Positions 50,707-59,643 of a stretch of 64,000 nucleotides of DNA are shown in pieces. Origin of the DNA: Streptomyces sp. TBY4 (GTDB taxonomy: Bacteria > Actinomycetota > Actinomycetes > Streptomycetales > Streptomycetaceae); the NCBI RefSeq assembly GCF_024213195.1, contig NZ_JANAVF010000003.1, positions 271,420 to 335,419 on the forward strand, written 5' to 3'. Position 1 is the stretch's first letter, and the number at the start of each line of letters is the position of its first letter. The position numbers and the translations under genes were made by a program. A model generated the notes under the pieces. It was not told the DNA's origin, made no database searches, and worked only from the letters and a program-made list of their open reading frames with translations.

Positions 50707-52413
50707 GTGGACGTCAAGGCGAGGATGCGCGCGGGTTGGGACTGGGTGAAGGGGCCCGAGCCCTGGACCCGGCGGATGCTGGCCGGGGACCTGGCGCTGG
50801 CCGGAGTGCTGGTGCTGCTCGGGCTGGGGGTCGAGGAGCTCGACAAGGGCTCCGGGGCCCGGATGCTGGCCAGCGCGGTTGCCGTGCTGCTGCTGACCCT
50901 GCTGCGGCGTCGGCTGCCGGTCTTCACCCTGGTGGCCGGCTCGGCCGTGGGCGTCTACCTCCCCGGGGCCTTCCTCGTGGCGGTCCCGCTCGGCTGGTCG
51001 GCGGGCCGCCGCATCGTCGGAGTCGGCCGCGCGCTCGGCGCCTTCACCGCCGCGTTCGGCGCGGCCATGGTCCTCTCCGTGCTCAAGGAGTGGTCGCAGG
51101 GACGGCCGGTACTGGTCGTCGTCTTCAGCACCCTGATGTTCCTGGCCATGGTGGTCATGCCCGGCCTGGCCAGCCGCTACTGGTCCCAGCGCAGCACGCT
51201 GCTGCGCGCGCTCCAGGAACGCAACGCCCAGCTGCTGCGCGAGCGGGCCATGGTCGCCGGGCAGGCCAGACTGCGCGAACGCCAGCGCATCGCCCAGGAC
51301 ATGCACGACAGCCTCGGCCACCAGCTCGCGCTGATCTCGGTGCACACCGGCGCGCTGGAGGTCGATCCGGTCCTGACCGACCGCCAGCGCGAGGCGGTGG
51401 GCGTCCTGCGCCAGGCCTCGGTCGCCGCCATGCACGAGCTGCGCGAGGTCGTCGGCATCCTGCGGGACGGGGTGGAGGCCCCGCAGCCGGTGGAGGAGGC
51501 GCAGCCCGCGGCGCGCGGGGTGGCGGGCATCGCCGGGATCGTGGAGGCGGCGCGGAGCGCGGGGACCGACGTACGGCTGACGGCGGCGGGGCAGCCCCGG
51601 CCGCTGGTGGCGGCGTGCGACCACGCGGCGTACCGGATCGCGCAGGAGGCGCTGACCAACGCCTACAAGCACGCGCCGGGCGCCCCCATCACGGTGGCAC
51701 TGCGCTACGAGGACGACTCCCTGGTGGTGGAGATCGCCAACGGCCCGGCCTCCGGCCCGGGCGCCGGCGAGGTGGTCTCCGGCGGGCAGGGGCTGACCGG
51801 CCTGCGCGAACGGGCCCGGCTGGTCGGCGGCATGGTCTACGCGGGAACCGTGGAGGGCGGCGGGTTCCGGGTGGCCGGGGTGCTTCCCTACGGGACCGAA
51901 CCGGCCGGGGCCGAGGAGGCCGGGGCGGGCGCCGTCGGCTTCGCCGTCGCCGACGACTTCGGCCAGCAGCTCGGGGGCTGGACGGCGGACGGCGTCCCCG
52001 CGCCGGTGGACTGGGCCGTGATCGACCGGAAGCTGATGCGCGGGACCGGCCGCTCCGGGGGCGTGGCGCTGGGCTGCGGGATCGCGGTCGCGGCCGTGGT
52101 GGTGCTGCTGATCGTGATCGGGGCGGCCGTGGCGCTGCTCATCGGCTCGGTGGGCGACGCGACGATCGACCGGGCCCAATACGACGCCATCCAGGTGGGC
52201 GAGCCGGAGAGCGAGGTACGGTCACGGCTGCCCAGTGGGGACAGCATCCTGACCGACGGGCTCGAGCGGAAGGGACCGCCGCGTCCGCAGGGGGCGGCCT
52301 GCCTGGCCCTGTTGTCGGACGAGAGCAGCGAGCTGGGAAGCGACAAGGTTTTCCGGTTCTGCTTCAAGGACGGCAAGCTCGTCGAGAAGCAGGCGTACAC
52401 GGCCAAGCAGTAG
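50707..52413 (+). CDS. Sensor histidine kinase with extra C-terminal membrane span and extracytoplasmic domain
   Basis: The 568-residue protein has four to five N-terminal membrane segments, HisKA_3 (QRIAQDMHDSLGHQLALISV) and HATPase (AQEALTNAYKHA, GQGLTGLRERARLVGG). Unusually, a further span follows (IAVAAVVVLLIVIGAAVALL, about 460-480), then a domain of about 85 residues with AQYDAIQVGEPESEVRSRLP and two Cys that resembles BamE/SmpA-like or BLIP-fold modules. That tail would lie outside the membrane as a second sensor. The GTG at 50707 fits a leaderless start. Confidence 0.88.
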   Translation: MDVKARMRAGWDWVKGPEPWTRRMLAGDLALAGVLVLLGLGVEELDKGSGARMLASAVAVLLLTLLRRRLPVFTLVAGSAVGVYLPGAFLVAVPLGWSAGRRIVGVGRALGAFTAAFGAAMVLSVLKEWSQGRPVLVVVFSTLMFLAMVVMPGLASRYWSQRSTLLRALQERNAQLLRERAMVAGQARLRERQRIAQDMHDSLGHQLALISVHTGALEVDPVLTDRQREAVGVLRQASVAAMHELREVVGILRDGVEAPQPVEEAQPAARGVAGIAGIVEAARSAGTDVRLTAAGQPRPLVAACDHAAYRIAQEALTNAYKHAPGAPITVALRYEDDSLVVEIANGPASGPGAGEVVSGGQGLTGLRERARLVGGMVYAGTVEGGGFRVAGVLPYGTEPAGAEEAGAGAVGFAVADDFGQQLGGWTADGVPAPVDWAVIDRKLMRGTGRSGGVALGCGIAVAAVVVLLIVIGAAVALLIGSVGDATIDRAQYDAIQVGEPESEVRSRLPSGDSILTDGLERKGPPRPQGAACLALLSDESSELGSDKVFRFCFKDGKLVEKQAYTAKQ

Positions 52414-52421
52414 GAGCACGG

Positions 52422-53081
52422 GTGACAGCCAAGGTGATCCGCGTGGTGATCGCTGACGACGAACCGCTGATCAGAGCCGGGATCCGGATGATCCTGACCT
52501 CGGCGGCGGACATCGAGGTCGTCGCGGAAGCGGCGAACGGCCGGGAGGCGGTGGAACTGGCCCGGGCCCACGGCCCGGACGTGGTGCTGCTGGACATCCA
52601 GATGCCCGTGATGGACGGGCTGACGGCGCTGGCCGAGCTCGGCCGGGCCGTCCCCGAGGTGCGGGCGCTGATCCTGACCACCTTCGGGGAGAAGGAGAAC
52701 GTGCTGCGGGCGCTCAGCGGCGGCGGCGCGGGGTTCCTGCTGAAGGATTCGGCGCCCGGCGAACTCATCGGCGCCGTACGGGCGGCCGCGGCGGGGGACG
52801 CGTACCTCTCCCCGGGCGCCACCCGGCACGTGGTGGACCAGCTCGCCTCCGGCCGGACGGCCGGCCGTGACGAGCGGGCGCGGCGGCGGGTGGCCGAACT
52901 GAGCGAGCGCGAGCGCGGGGTGCTGGCGCTGCTGGGGGAGGGGCTGTCGAACGCGGACGCGGGGCGGCGGCTGCACATGAGCGAGGCCACGGTGAAGACC
53001 TACGTGAGCCGGATCCTGGCGAAGCTGGAGTGCGAGAACCGGGTACAGGCGGCCCTGCTGGCCAGGGACGCCGGGCTGTAG
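52422..53081 (+). CDS. NarL/LuxR-family response regulator
   Basis: The 219-residue protein has a receiver domain (acidic pocket ADDEP, phospho-Asp in VVLLDIQMPV, Lys in FLLKDS) and a LuxR helix-turn-helix (LSERERGVLALLGEGLSNAD, SEATVKTYVSRIL). It starts 8 bases after the kinase gene with AGGAG before the GTG, so it is the cognate partner. Its targets may include its own repeat-rich promoter. Confidence 0.95.
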   Translation: MTAKVIRVVIADDEPLIRAGIRMILTSAADIEVVAEAANGREAVELARAHGPDVVLLDIQMPVMDGLTALAELGRAVPEVRALILTTFGEKENVLRALSGGGAGFLLKDSAPGELIGAVRAAAAGDAYLSPGATRHVVDQLASGRTAGRDERARRRVAELSERERGVLALLGEGLSNADAGRRLHMSEATVKTYVSRILAKLECENRVQAALLARDAGL

Positions 53082-53125
53082 ATACGGTCGGGCCGAAATC
53101 CGATGGCGATCAGGGGGCGGGGCGC

Positions 53126-54574
53126 ATGACGGCCGTAGCGCGGGAGCAGGGCGTGGCAGGCGTGGGTACGGAGCCGGAGGACCGCATCCCGGTGGTCGGG
53201 GGGTTCGCGCCGCGGCACTCCGGGGGTTCGCGCGCCGGCTCTCCCCGCGAGGCGGGGAAGGCCCTGCGCACACGGGTGCCCCGGGCGGTGCACGCGCGGT
53301 TCGAGGCCCCGGCCGACCGGCCGGACGCGGTGCGGGCGGTGGAGGAGTCCAACATAGGGCGGGTCCCCGAACTCGCGCCGATACGCGTCGGCCGGATGGC
53401 CGCCAACCCCTTCGCCTTCCTGCGCGGGTCGGCCGGGCTGATGGCCCACGACCTCTCCGGCGGTCCCGTCACCGGGATCGGCGCGCAGATCTGCGGCGAC
53501 GCCCACGCGGCCAACTTCGGGCTGTATGGGGACGCGCGCGGCCGGCTGGTCATCGACCTCAACGACTTCGACGAGACCGTCTTCGGCCCCTGGGAGTGGG
53601 ACCTCAAGCGGCTGGCCACCTCGCTGGTCCTGGCCGGCCGGGTGGCCGGCGCGGACGAGGACACCTGCCGGGCGGCCGCGCACGATGCGGCGGGCGCCTA
53701 CCGGCGCACGATGCGCCTGCTGGCCAAACTGCCGGCCCTCGACGCGTGGAACGCCATCGCGGACGAGGAACTGGTCTCGCACACCGACGCCCGCGACCTG
53801 CTGGGCACGCTGGAGCGCGTCTCGGAGAAGGCACGCAACAACACCTCCGCCCGGTTCGCGGCCAAGTCCACCGTGCTGACGGCCGACGGGGGGCGGGCCT
53901 TCGTGGACGCGCTGCCCGTGCTGCGCCGGGTCGGGGACGGGGAGGCGGCGGCCGTGGCGGCAGCGCTCGGCCCCTACCTGGAGACCCTGCAGGGCGACCG
54001 GATCCCGCTGCTGGCCCGGTACGCGATCCACGACGTGGCCTTCCGGGTCGTGGGCACGGGCAGCGTCGGAACCCGCTCGTACGTGGTGCTGCTGCTGGAC
54101 CACCGCGGTGAGGCGCTGGTGCTCCAGGTGAAGGAGGCCAGGCCCTCCGTCCTGCTGCCGCACCTTCCCGGGCTCGGCTTCGTCTCCCCGGTGGAGGAGC
54201 ACGAGGGCCGCCGGGTGGTGGCCGGGCAGAAGCGGATGCAGGTGGTCTCCGACATCCTGCTGGGCTGGACGACGGTGGAGGGGCGGCCCTTCCAGGTGCG
54301 TCAGTTCCGCAACCGCAAGGGCAGCGTGGACCCGGCGGCGCTGTCCGCCGACCAGTTCGACGACTACGGGCGGATGACCGGAGCCCTGCTGGCGCGGGCG
54401 CACGCGCACAGCGCGGATCCGCGGCTGCTGGCCGGGTACTGCGGCAAGGGCGACGAGCTGGACGAGGCCATGGCCGGCTTCGCCGTGGCCTACGCGGACC
54501 GGAGCGAGGCCGACCACGCGGTGCTGGTGGCGGCGGTGCGGTCCGGGCGGATCGCGGCGGAGGCCGGGGTCTGA
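53126..54574 (+). CDS. DUF2252-family protein
   Basis: The 482-residue cytosolic protein is a full DUF2252 member: RMAANPFAFLRGSAGLMAHD, CGDAHAANFGLYGDARGRLV and DLNDFDETVFGPWEWDLKRL. The GDxHxxNF and DFD motifs mirror the catalytic loop and metal-binding Asp of aminoglycoside-kinase-like folds, so a small-molecule kinase activity is possible but unproven. It is 44 bases after the response-regulator gene; cotranscription is possible. Confidence 0.9.
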   Translation: MTAVAREQGVAGVGTEPEDRIPVVGGFAPRHSGGSRAGSPREAGKALRTRVPRAVHARFEAPADRPDAVRAVEESNIGRVPELAPIRVGRMAANPFAFLRGSAGLMAHDLSGGPVTGIGAQICGDAHAANFGLYGDARGRLVIDLNDFDETVFGPWEWDLKRLATSLVLAGRVAGADEDTCRAAAHDAAGAYRRTMRLLAKLPALDAWNAIADEELVSHTDARDLLGTLERVSEKARNNTSARFAAKSTVLTADGGRAFVDALPVLRRVGDGEAAAVAAALGPYLETLQGDRIPLLARYAIHDVAFRVVGTGSVGTRSYVVLLLDHRGEALVLQVKEARPSVLLPHLPGLGFVSPVEEHEGRRVVAGQKRMQVVSDILLGWTTVEGRPFQVRQFRNRKGSVDPAALSADQFDDYGRMTGALLARAHAHSADPRLLAGYCGKGDELDEAMAGFAVAYADRSEADHAVLVAAVRSGRIAAEAGV

Positions 54575-54641
54575 GCTGTCGGGGTCCGAGCAGCGGGCTC
54601 CGAGCAGCGGGCTCCGAGCCGCAGGGTCTGAGCAGCCGGGA

Positions 54642-54657
54642 TGTTTCACGTGAAACC
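54642..54657. other. parS: parS-like site (15 of 16)
   Basis: TGTTTCACGTGAAACC differs from the parS consensus only at the last base. It starts 22 bases before the perfect site that follows. Confidence 0.85.
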
Positions 54658-54663
54658 GGTGGA

Positions 54664-54679
54664 TGTTTCACGTGAAACA
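54664..54679. other. parS: parS centromere site
   Basis: Perfect TGTTTCACGTGAAACA. Its right end overlaps the expected -35 region (GAAACA, 54674-54679) of the downstream gene, whose -10 would be TAGGCT at 54697-54702. Confidence 0.93.
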
Positions 54680-54708
54680 GTCGGGCCCCGGGGCCTTAGG
54701 CTGGCCGG

Positions 54709-55548
54709 GTGAGCGAGCAGACAGTTCCCGAAGCGCCCGAGCCCGGCTCCGGCCCCGGCCCCGCTGCCGACGAGCGGCCCGAGGCGCGCCTGGAGCGCGC
54801 CGTGCGGGCTGCGGAGCAGGCGCTGATCGAGTTCGAGATCGCGGTGGAGACCTTCCGGGTGGAGGTGGAGAACTTCTCCCGCCTCCACCACCAGAAGCTC
54901 GGACCGATGTACTCGCGGCTCGACGAGCTGGACGCCCTGATCGCCGAGGCGAAGGCGGCGCGGACCGGTGACCCGGAGGACCTGCGCCGTGCGCGCGAGG
55001 CCCGCTCGCTGGTGATGCCGATGCCCGGGGTGGACGAGCTGTTCCACGACTGGCTGGATTCGGACGGGATGTCCGACGACGCCTCCGCGATGCTCACGGA
55101 CCGCGCGGTGCGGCCGCCGGAGCGGGTGCGTCCCTCGGAGGAGGTGCGCCGCCTCTACCGCGAGCTGGTCCGCCAGGCACACCCGGACCTGGCCCAGGAC
55201 GAGACCGAGCGCGAGCGGCGCGACGAGTTCATCGCGCGGGTCAACGCGGCCTACGGGCGCGGCGAGGAGCAGGTGCTGCGGGAGCTGGCCGAGGAGTGGG
55301 CGGCCGGCCCGGCGCCGGCCGAAGCGCGGCTGAGCGAGAGCGAGGAGCTGTACGAGCGCCTGGAGTGGCTCGCGCGCCGCAAGGAGCTGCTGTCGCTGGT
55401 GGCCCGGGAGCTCGAGGAGAGTGCGATCGGGTCGATGCTGCGGATGGCCCCGGAGGACCCGGACCGGCTGCTGGAGCAGATCGCGGAGCAGCTGCTCGGC
55501 GATGTCGAGAAGCGCGAGGCGGAGCTGGCGGCGCTCGCCGCCGAGTGA
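54709..55548 (+). CDS. J-domain-like protein
   Basis: The 279-residue protein has a long N-terminal helical/coiled-coil region (25-100), a DnaJ-like segment with the HPD motif (VRRLYRELVRQAHPDLAQDE, about 145-164, followed by FIARVNAAYGRG) and a second charged helical region to the end. It may be a co-chaperone stimulating DnaK, though the J domain is short and lacks the usual helix I. The GTG at 54709 would be leaderless from TAGGCT. Two parS sites lie in its promoter. Confidence 0.82.
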   Translation: MSEQTVPEAPEPGSGPGPAADERPEARLERAVRAAEQALIEFEIAVETFRVEVENFSRLHHQKLGPMYSRLDELDALIAEAKAARTGDPEDLRRAREARSLVMPMPGVDELFHDWLDSDGMSDDASAMLTDRAVRPPERVRPSEEVRRLYRELVRQAHPDLAQDETERERRDEFIARVNAAYGRGEEQVLRELAEEWAAGPAPAEARLSESEELYERLEWLARRKELLSLVARELEESAIGSMLRMAPEDPDRLLEQIAEQLLGDVEKREAELAALAAE

Positions 55549-55645
55549 GGCCGCGGCGGGGGCCGGGTGCGGCAGAGGCGGCCGGGTCGGCGGGCCCGGT
55601 CGGATAGGTTGGCTCAGCTATCCGTGACGAGAGAAGGCGACAGAC

Positions 55646-55990
55646 ATGAACTCCGGACCGCTTCCCTCGGTGGCCGCTTCCGCACTGCCCTCCGAGGCCT
55701 TCGTCCTCGACGTTCGTGAGAACGACGAATGGGCGGCCGGCCATGCCGAGGGTGCGCTGCACATCCCGATGAGCGAGTTCGTGGCGCGCATCGGTGAGCT
55801 GACCGAGAAGCTCGAGGACGAGCGCCCGGTCTACGTGATGTGCCGGGTCGGCGGGCGCTCCGCCCAGGTGGCCCAGTACCTGCGGGGCCAGGACATCGAG
55901 GCCGTGAACGTGGCCGGCGGCATGCAGGACTGGGAGGCCGCGGGCCGCCCGGTCGTCACCGACGCGGGCGCCCCGGGCTTCGTCGTCTGA
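55646..55990 (+). CDS. Rhodanese-like sulfurtransferase
   Basis: The 114-residue single-domain rhodanese has LDVRENDEWAAGHAEGALHI and the active-site loop C66-R-V-G-G-R-S, ending GGMQDWEAAGRPV. It moves sulfane sulfur between thiol acceptors. GAGAGAAGGCG precedes the ATG. It lies 97 bases after the J-domain gene in the same direction. Confidence 0.93.
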   Translation: MNSGPLPSVAASALPSEAFVLDVRENDEWAAGHAEGALHIPMSEFVARIGELTEKLEDERPVYVMCRVGGRSAQVAQYLRGQDIEAVNVAGGMQDWEAAGRPVVTDAGAPGFVV

Positions 55991-55996
55991 GACGGC

Positions 55997-57139
55997 CTAG
56001 GCGAGGGGGTGGGCGGCCAGTAGGTCGCCCAGGGCCTCCTCGTGGGCCGCGGCCGGGCCGAGCTGGAGCTCCAGCTGCTTGGCCCAGGCGTGGTAGCGGT
56101 GCAGCGGGTAGTCGGTGTCGGCGCCGAAGCCGCCGTGCAGGTGCTGGGCGGTCTGCACGACGCGGCGTACGCCCTCGGAGGCCCAGATCTTCGCCACGGC
56201 CACGTCACCGGCGCTCGGCAGCGGTCCGCCCGCTCCGCCCGTGGAGGCGTCGAGCCGCCAGGCGGCCTGCCAGAGCGTGACCTCCATGGCGCGCAGGTCG
56301 ATGTAGCGGTCGGCGGCCTGGACGGCGACGGACTGGAAAGTGGCCACCGGGAAGCCGAACTGCTCGCGCTTGCTCGTGTACTGGCTGGTCATGGTGAGCA
56401 CGTTCTCGCCGAGGCCGAGCGCGAGCGCGCAGGTCCCGGTGGCCAGGAGCTGGCGCAGGTGGTCCCAGGCGCCGGGCGCTTCGATCAGGTGCGCGGCCGG
56501 GACCCGTACTCCGTCGAGGGCGAGCTCGGCGAGCCGCTCCCCGCTCGTGGAGTACTGCTCCGCGAGGGACAGGCCGGCGGCGCCCTTGGGGACGAACGCG
56601 AGGACCGCCTCGCCCTCCCCGGTGTGGGCCGGTACGGCGGTCCAGTCGGCGCTGTGCCCCCAGGCGACGGCCGTCTGGACCCCGTCCAGGACCCAGGCGT
56701 CCCCGTCCCGGCGTGCGGTGACGGCCAGTTCGGCCGGGTCGTGGCCGCTGCGGCCGTGCGCGGCGACGGTGAGGACGAGGCCGCCGTTCCCGGCGCCGGG
56801 CAGCAGGGCGCCGGCCAGCTCGGGGCCGCCGTGGGCCTGGACGGCCATGGCGGTGGCGCAGTGCTCCAGCAGCGGCACCCGGGCCAGCACCCGCGCGGCC
56901 TCGCGCAGCACCAGGCACAGGGCTATCGCGTCGAGTCCGGAGCCGCCGTGCTCCTCGGCCAGGACCAGGCTCAGCAGATCGGAGTCGGCGAGCTTGGCCC
57001 ACAGGTCCCGGTCGAACTCCTCGGCCACCGCCCTCGGGGTGAGCGCGGGGCTGGGCACGCCGTCGGGGGCCACGTCCGCGAACACGGCCTTGGCCGCCTC
57101 GACGGCGGCCTGCTGCTCCTCGGTGAAGGTGAAGTCCAC
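55997..57139 (-). CDS. Acyl-CoA dehydrogenase family protein
   Basis: The 380-residue flavoprotein has the acyl-CoA dehydrogenase layout: helical N-terminus (DFTFTEEQQAAVEAAKAVFA), beta middle domain and C-terminal helices with YTSKREQFGFPVATFQSVAV and AQHLHGGFGADTDYPLHRYH. The catalytic Glu is not obvious at either usual place, as in subunits of heteromeric steroid-side-chain dehydrogenases. GGAGGACAGGCA precedes the GTG. A KstR-like palindrome lies 53-66 bases upstream. It is not obviously in the paa operon (114-base gap). Confidence 0.87.
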   Translation of the reverse strand: MDFTFTEEQQAAVEAAKAVFADVAPDGVPSPALTPRAVAEEFDRDLWAKLADSDLLSLVLAEEHGGSGLDAIALCLVLREAARVLARVPLLEHCATAMAVQAHGGPELAGALLPGAGNGGLVLTVAAHGRSGHDPAELAVTARRDGDAWVLDGVQTAVAWGHSADWTAVPAHTGEGEAVLAFVPKGAAGLSLAEQYSTSGERLAELALDGVRVPAAHLIEAPGAWDHLRQLLATGTCALALGLGENVLTMTSQYTSKREQFGFPVATFQSVAVQAADRYIDLRAMEVTLWQAAWRLDASTGGAGGPLPSAGDVAVAKIWASEGVRRVVQTAQHLHGGFGADTDYPLHRYHAWAKQLELQLGPAAAHEEALGDLLAAHPLA

Positions 57140-57191
57140 TGCCTGTCCTCCCGCGTGCCCGGATCGTGCTCTGCCTGACGGTGCGTCAAGA

Positions 57192-57205
57192 TAGAACACG
57201 TTCCT
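57192..57205. promoter_or_regulatory. KstR-like operator
   Basis: TAGAACACGTTCCT matches 12 of 14 positions of the TAGAACACGTTCTA palindrome known for the steroid-catabolism repressor KstR, in the promoter region of the acyl-CoA dehydrogenase gene. Confidence 0.5.
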
Positions 57206-57253
57206 AAAAATGCACAGCCCTGAAATTGGGCAGGGGGGCGGCGGCGCGGCCCG

Positions 57254-58402
57254 TCAGCGGTCGAAGTCGATCTCCACGTCCCCCGACACCGGGTGCGACT
57301 GGCAGGCCAGCACGAACCCGGCCTCCGTCTCCTGCTCCTCCAGGGCGAAATTGCGGTCCATCCGCACCTCGCCCGATACGACGAAGGCCCGGCAGGTGCC
57401 GCACACTCCGCCCTTGCAGGCGTACGGGGCGTCCGCACGGGCCCGCAGCACCGCGTCGAGCAGGGACTCCCCGTCGCGCACCGGCCAGGTGCCCGAGCGG
57501 CCGTCGAGCCGCGCCGTGACCCGGCCGCTGGTGGCCTCGGCCGAAGCGGGGCGTGCGGGCGGGGCGGTGTCCTCGACGTGGAAGACCTCCTCGTGGACCC
57601 GGGTGCGGGGCACGCCGAGCGCGCCCAGCGCCTGCTCCGCTCCCGTGACCAGCCCGTACGGCCCGCACAGGAACCAGCCCGTGACCTCCGCGACCGGCAG
57701 CAGGGCGGGCAGCAGCTCCGTCAGCCGCTCCTCGCCGAGCCGCCCCGAGGGCAGTCCGGCCTCCTGCTCCTCCCGGGACAGCACGGTGACGAGCTGGAAC
57801 CGGTCGGGATAGCGGTCCTTGAGGTCGGCGACCTCCTCCAGGAACATCGTCGAGGCCGCGCTGCGGTCGCTGCGCACCAGGCAGAACCGGGCGTCGGGGC
57901 GGGCGGCGAGCAGGGTCGCGGCGATCGACAGCACCGGGGTGATGCCGCTGCCGCCGACGATCGCGGCGTAGTGCGCGGCGGGCGGCGCCGCCGCGGGGTC
58001 CAGGACGAACCGGCCGGCCGGGACCATCACGTCCAGGACGTCCCCGGGGGCGATCTCCTTGTGGGCGAAGGTGGAGAACTCCCCGCCCTCCACCAGCCGC
58101 ACCCCGACCCGCAGCTCGGCGGGTCCGGGCCCGTCCGGGGCCGGGGCGGGGGAGCAGATCGAGTACGTACGCCTGATCTCCACCGCGGCGTCTCCCGCGC
58201 CGCCGGGGGCCTGCCGGCGCAGGGTCAGGTGCTGGCCGGGCTCGTGCCGGTACTCGGAGCGCAGCTCCGGCGGGACGGCCAGGGTCAGGGCCACGGAGTC
58301 CTCGGTGAGCCGGTCGACCGCCGTCACCGTCAAGGTGTGGAACGCGCCGTGGCGCGCGGGGCGCGCCTGCGTGGGCGACGGCGACGGCGGTGACACGGCC
58401 AT
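57254..58402 (-). CDS. paaE: Phenylacetyl-CoA epoxidase reductase subunit PaaE
   Basis: The 382-residue reductase has an FAD domain (RRTYSICS), an NAD(P)H domain (VGGSGITPVLSIAATLL) and a C-terminal plant-type [2Fe-2S] domain with CKGGVCGTC and the fourth Cys in VLACQSHP. It passes electrons from NADPH to the PaaABC oxygenase, which epoxidises the ring of phenylacetyl-CoA. It starts immediately after the paaD stop (TAG-ATG on adjacent codons), last gene of the paaABCDE operon. Confidence 0.95.
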   Translation of the reverse strand: MAVSPPSPSPTQARPARHGAFHTLTVTAVDRLTEDSVALTLAVPPELRSEYRHEPGQHLTLRRQAPGGAGDAAVEIRRTYSICSPAPAPDGPGPAELRVGVRLVEGGEFSTFAHKEIAPGDVLDVMVPAGRFVLDPAAAPPAAHYAAIVGGSGITPVLSIAATLLAARPDARFCLVRSDRSAASTMFLEEVADLKDRYPDRFQLVTVLSREEQEAGLPSGRLGEERLTELLPALLPVAEVTGWFLCGPYGLVTGAEQALGALGVPRTRVHEEVFHVEDTAPPARPASAEATSGRVTARLDGRSGTWPVRDGESLLDAVLRARADAPYACKGGVCGTCRAFVVSGEVRMDRNFALEEQETEAGFVLACQSHPVSGDVEIDFDR

Positions 58403-58909
58403 CTACAGCTCCTTGAAGTGGTCGAACGGTTCGCGGCAGGCGGTGCAGCGGCGCAGCGCCTTGCATGCGGTGGAGGAGAACCGGCTGAGCAGCTCGGTGT
58501 CGGTCGATCCGCAGTTCGGGCAGCGGACGGACAGGGTGAGCGGGACCGGTCCGCCGGCGGCGTGCGACCGCGGCGGGGCGATGCCGAACTCCGCGAGCTT
58601 GCGGCGGCCTTCGGCGCTGATGTCGTCGGTGGACCAGGCGGGGGCCAGCACGGTCCGCACCCGGACCTCGGTTATGCCGTGGTCGGTCAGGACCCGCTCG
58701 ATGTCGGCGGACATGGCCTCGATGGCCGGGCAGCCGGTGTAGGTGGGGGTCAGGGTGACCTCCACGTGGCCGTCCTCGTGCATCCGGACCCCGCGCATCA
58801 CGCCGAGCTCGGCGAGGGTCAGCACCGGCAGTTCCGGGTCGGGGACGGAGCCGGCCAGCTCGGCCAGCTCCACCTCCAGCCGGGTCTGCCCGGTGCTCGC
58901 GCCGGTCAC
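58403..58909 (-). CDS. paaD: Phenylacetate-CoA oxygenase maturation subunit PaaD
   Basis: The 168-residue protein combines a MIP18/DUF59-type N-terminal domain (VPDPELPVLTLAELGVMRGV, TPTYTGCPAIEAM) with a C-terminal four-Cys zinc ribbon (CPNCGS and CTACRE). It is thought to assist metal-cluster or diiron assembly for the epoxidase. The GTG at 58909 overlaps the paaC stop (GTGA); the preceding GTG at 58912 is nearly equivalent. Confidence 0.93.
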   Translation of the reverse strand: MTGASTGQTRLEVELAELAGSVPDPELPVLTLAELGVMRGVRMHEDGHVEVTLTPTYTGCPAIEAMSADIERVLTDHGITEVRVRTVLAPAWSTDDISAEGRRKLAEFGIAPPRSHAAGGPVPLTLSVRCPNCGSTDTELLSRFSSTACKALRRCTACREPFDHFKEL

Positions 58910-59643
58910 CACGATGCCCCCGGGTGGCTGCGGTGCAGGTGCTGCATCTCCGCGAGCAGTCGGCCGAACGACTCGGTGTGCAACCCCTGCCGGCCGGCTC
59001 CGGCGGCCCAGGCTCCGTGCCGCGGCCCCTGGGGCAGCTCCAGTCCGGCCCGCTCCAGTACGCCGCCCACCGCGGCCAGCCAACGGCCTTCCAGGGCGGC
59101 CCAGTCGATCCCGTCGAGCCCCTCCACCGGCCGGAACATCTCCCCGGTGTACTTCCACAGCCCGTCGAGGCCGGCCCGCATCCGGCGCCGGCTCTCCTCG
59201 GTGCCGTCGCCGAGGCGCAGCGTCCACTGCTCGGCGTGGTCGCGGTGGTAGTCGGTCTCCTTGACCGCCTTGGCGGCGAGCGGCGCGAACGGGCCGTCCC
59301 CGAGCGCCAGTTCCCCGTAGAGCTCGTGCTGGTAGAGCGAGAAGTAGAGCTGGCGCGCGATGGTGTGGGCGAAGTCGCCGTTCGGCTGCTCGACCAGCTG
59401 GAGGTTGCGGAAGGCCCGCTCCTCGCGGAGGTAGGCCAGCTCGTCCTCGTCGCCGGCCTGCGACAGCAGGACGCGGGCCTGGCCGAGCAGGTCGAGGGCG
59501 ATGTTGGCGAGGGCGACCTCCTCCTCCAGGACGGGCGCGTGGCCCGCCCACTCGGCGAGGCGGTGCGAGAGGATCAGCGCGTCGTCGCCGAGGGCCAGCG
59601 CGGCCGCCGTCGCCGCAGTCGTAACCGCTCCGGTGCTCGTCAC
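58906..59643 (-). CDS. paaC: Phenylacetyl-CoA epoxidase subunit PaaC
   Basis: The 245-residue ferritin-like helical protein shows ILSHRLAEWAGHAPVLEEEV, NIALDLLGQARVLL and KETDYHRDHAEQWTLRLGDG. PaaC is the structural partner of catalytic PaaA and lacks a working diiron centre. GTG start overlaps the paaB stop by 4 bases. Confidence 0.95.
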   Translation of the reverse strand: MTSTGAVTTAATAAALALGDDALILSHRLAEWAGHAPVLEEEVALANIALDLLGQARVLLSQAGDEDELAYLREERAFRNLQLVEQPNGDFAHTIARQLYFSLYQHELYGELALGDGPFAPLAAKAVKETDYHRDHAEQWTLRLGDGTEESRRRMRAGLDGLWKYTGEMFRPVEGLDGIDWAALEGRWLAAVGGVLERAGLELPQGPRHGAWAAGAGRQGLHTESFGRLLAEMQHLHRSHPGASW

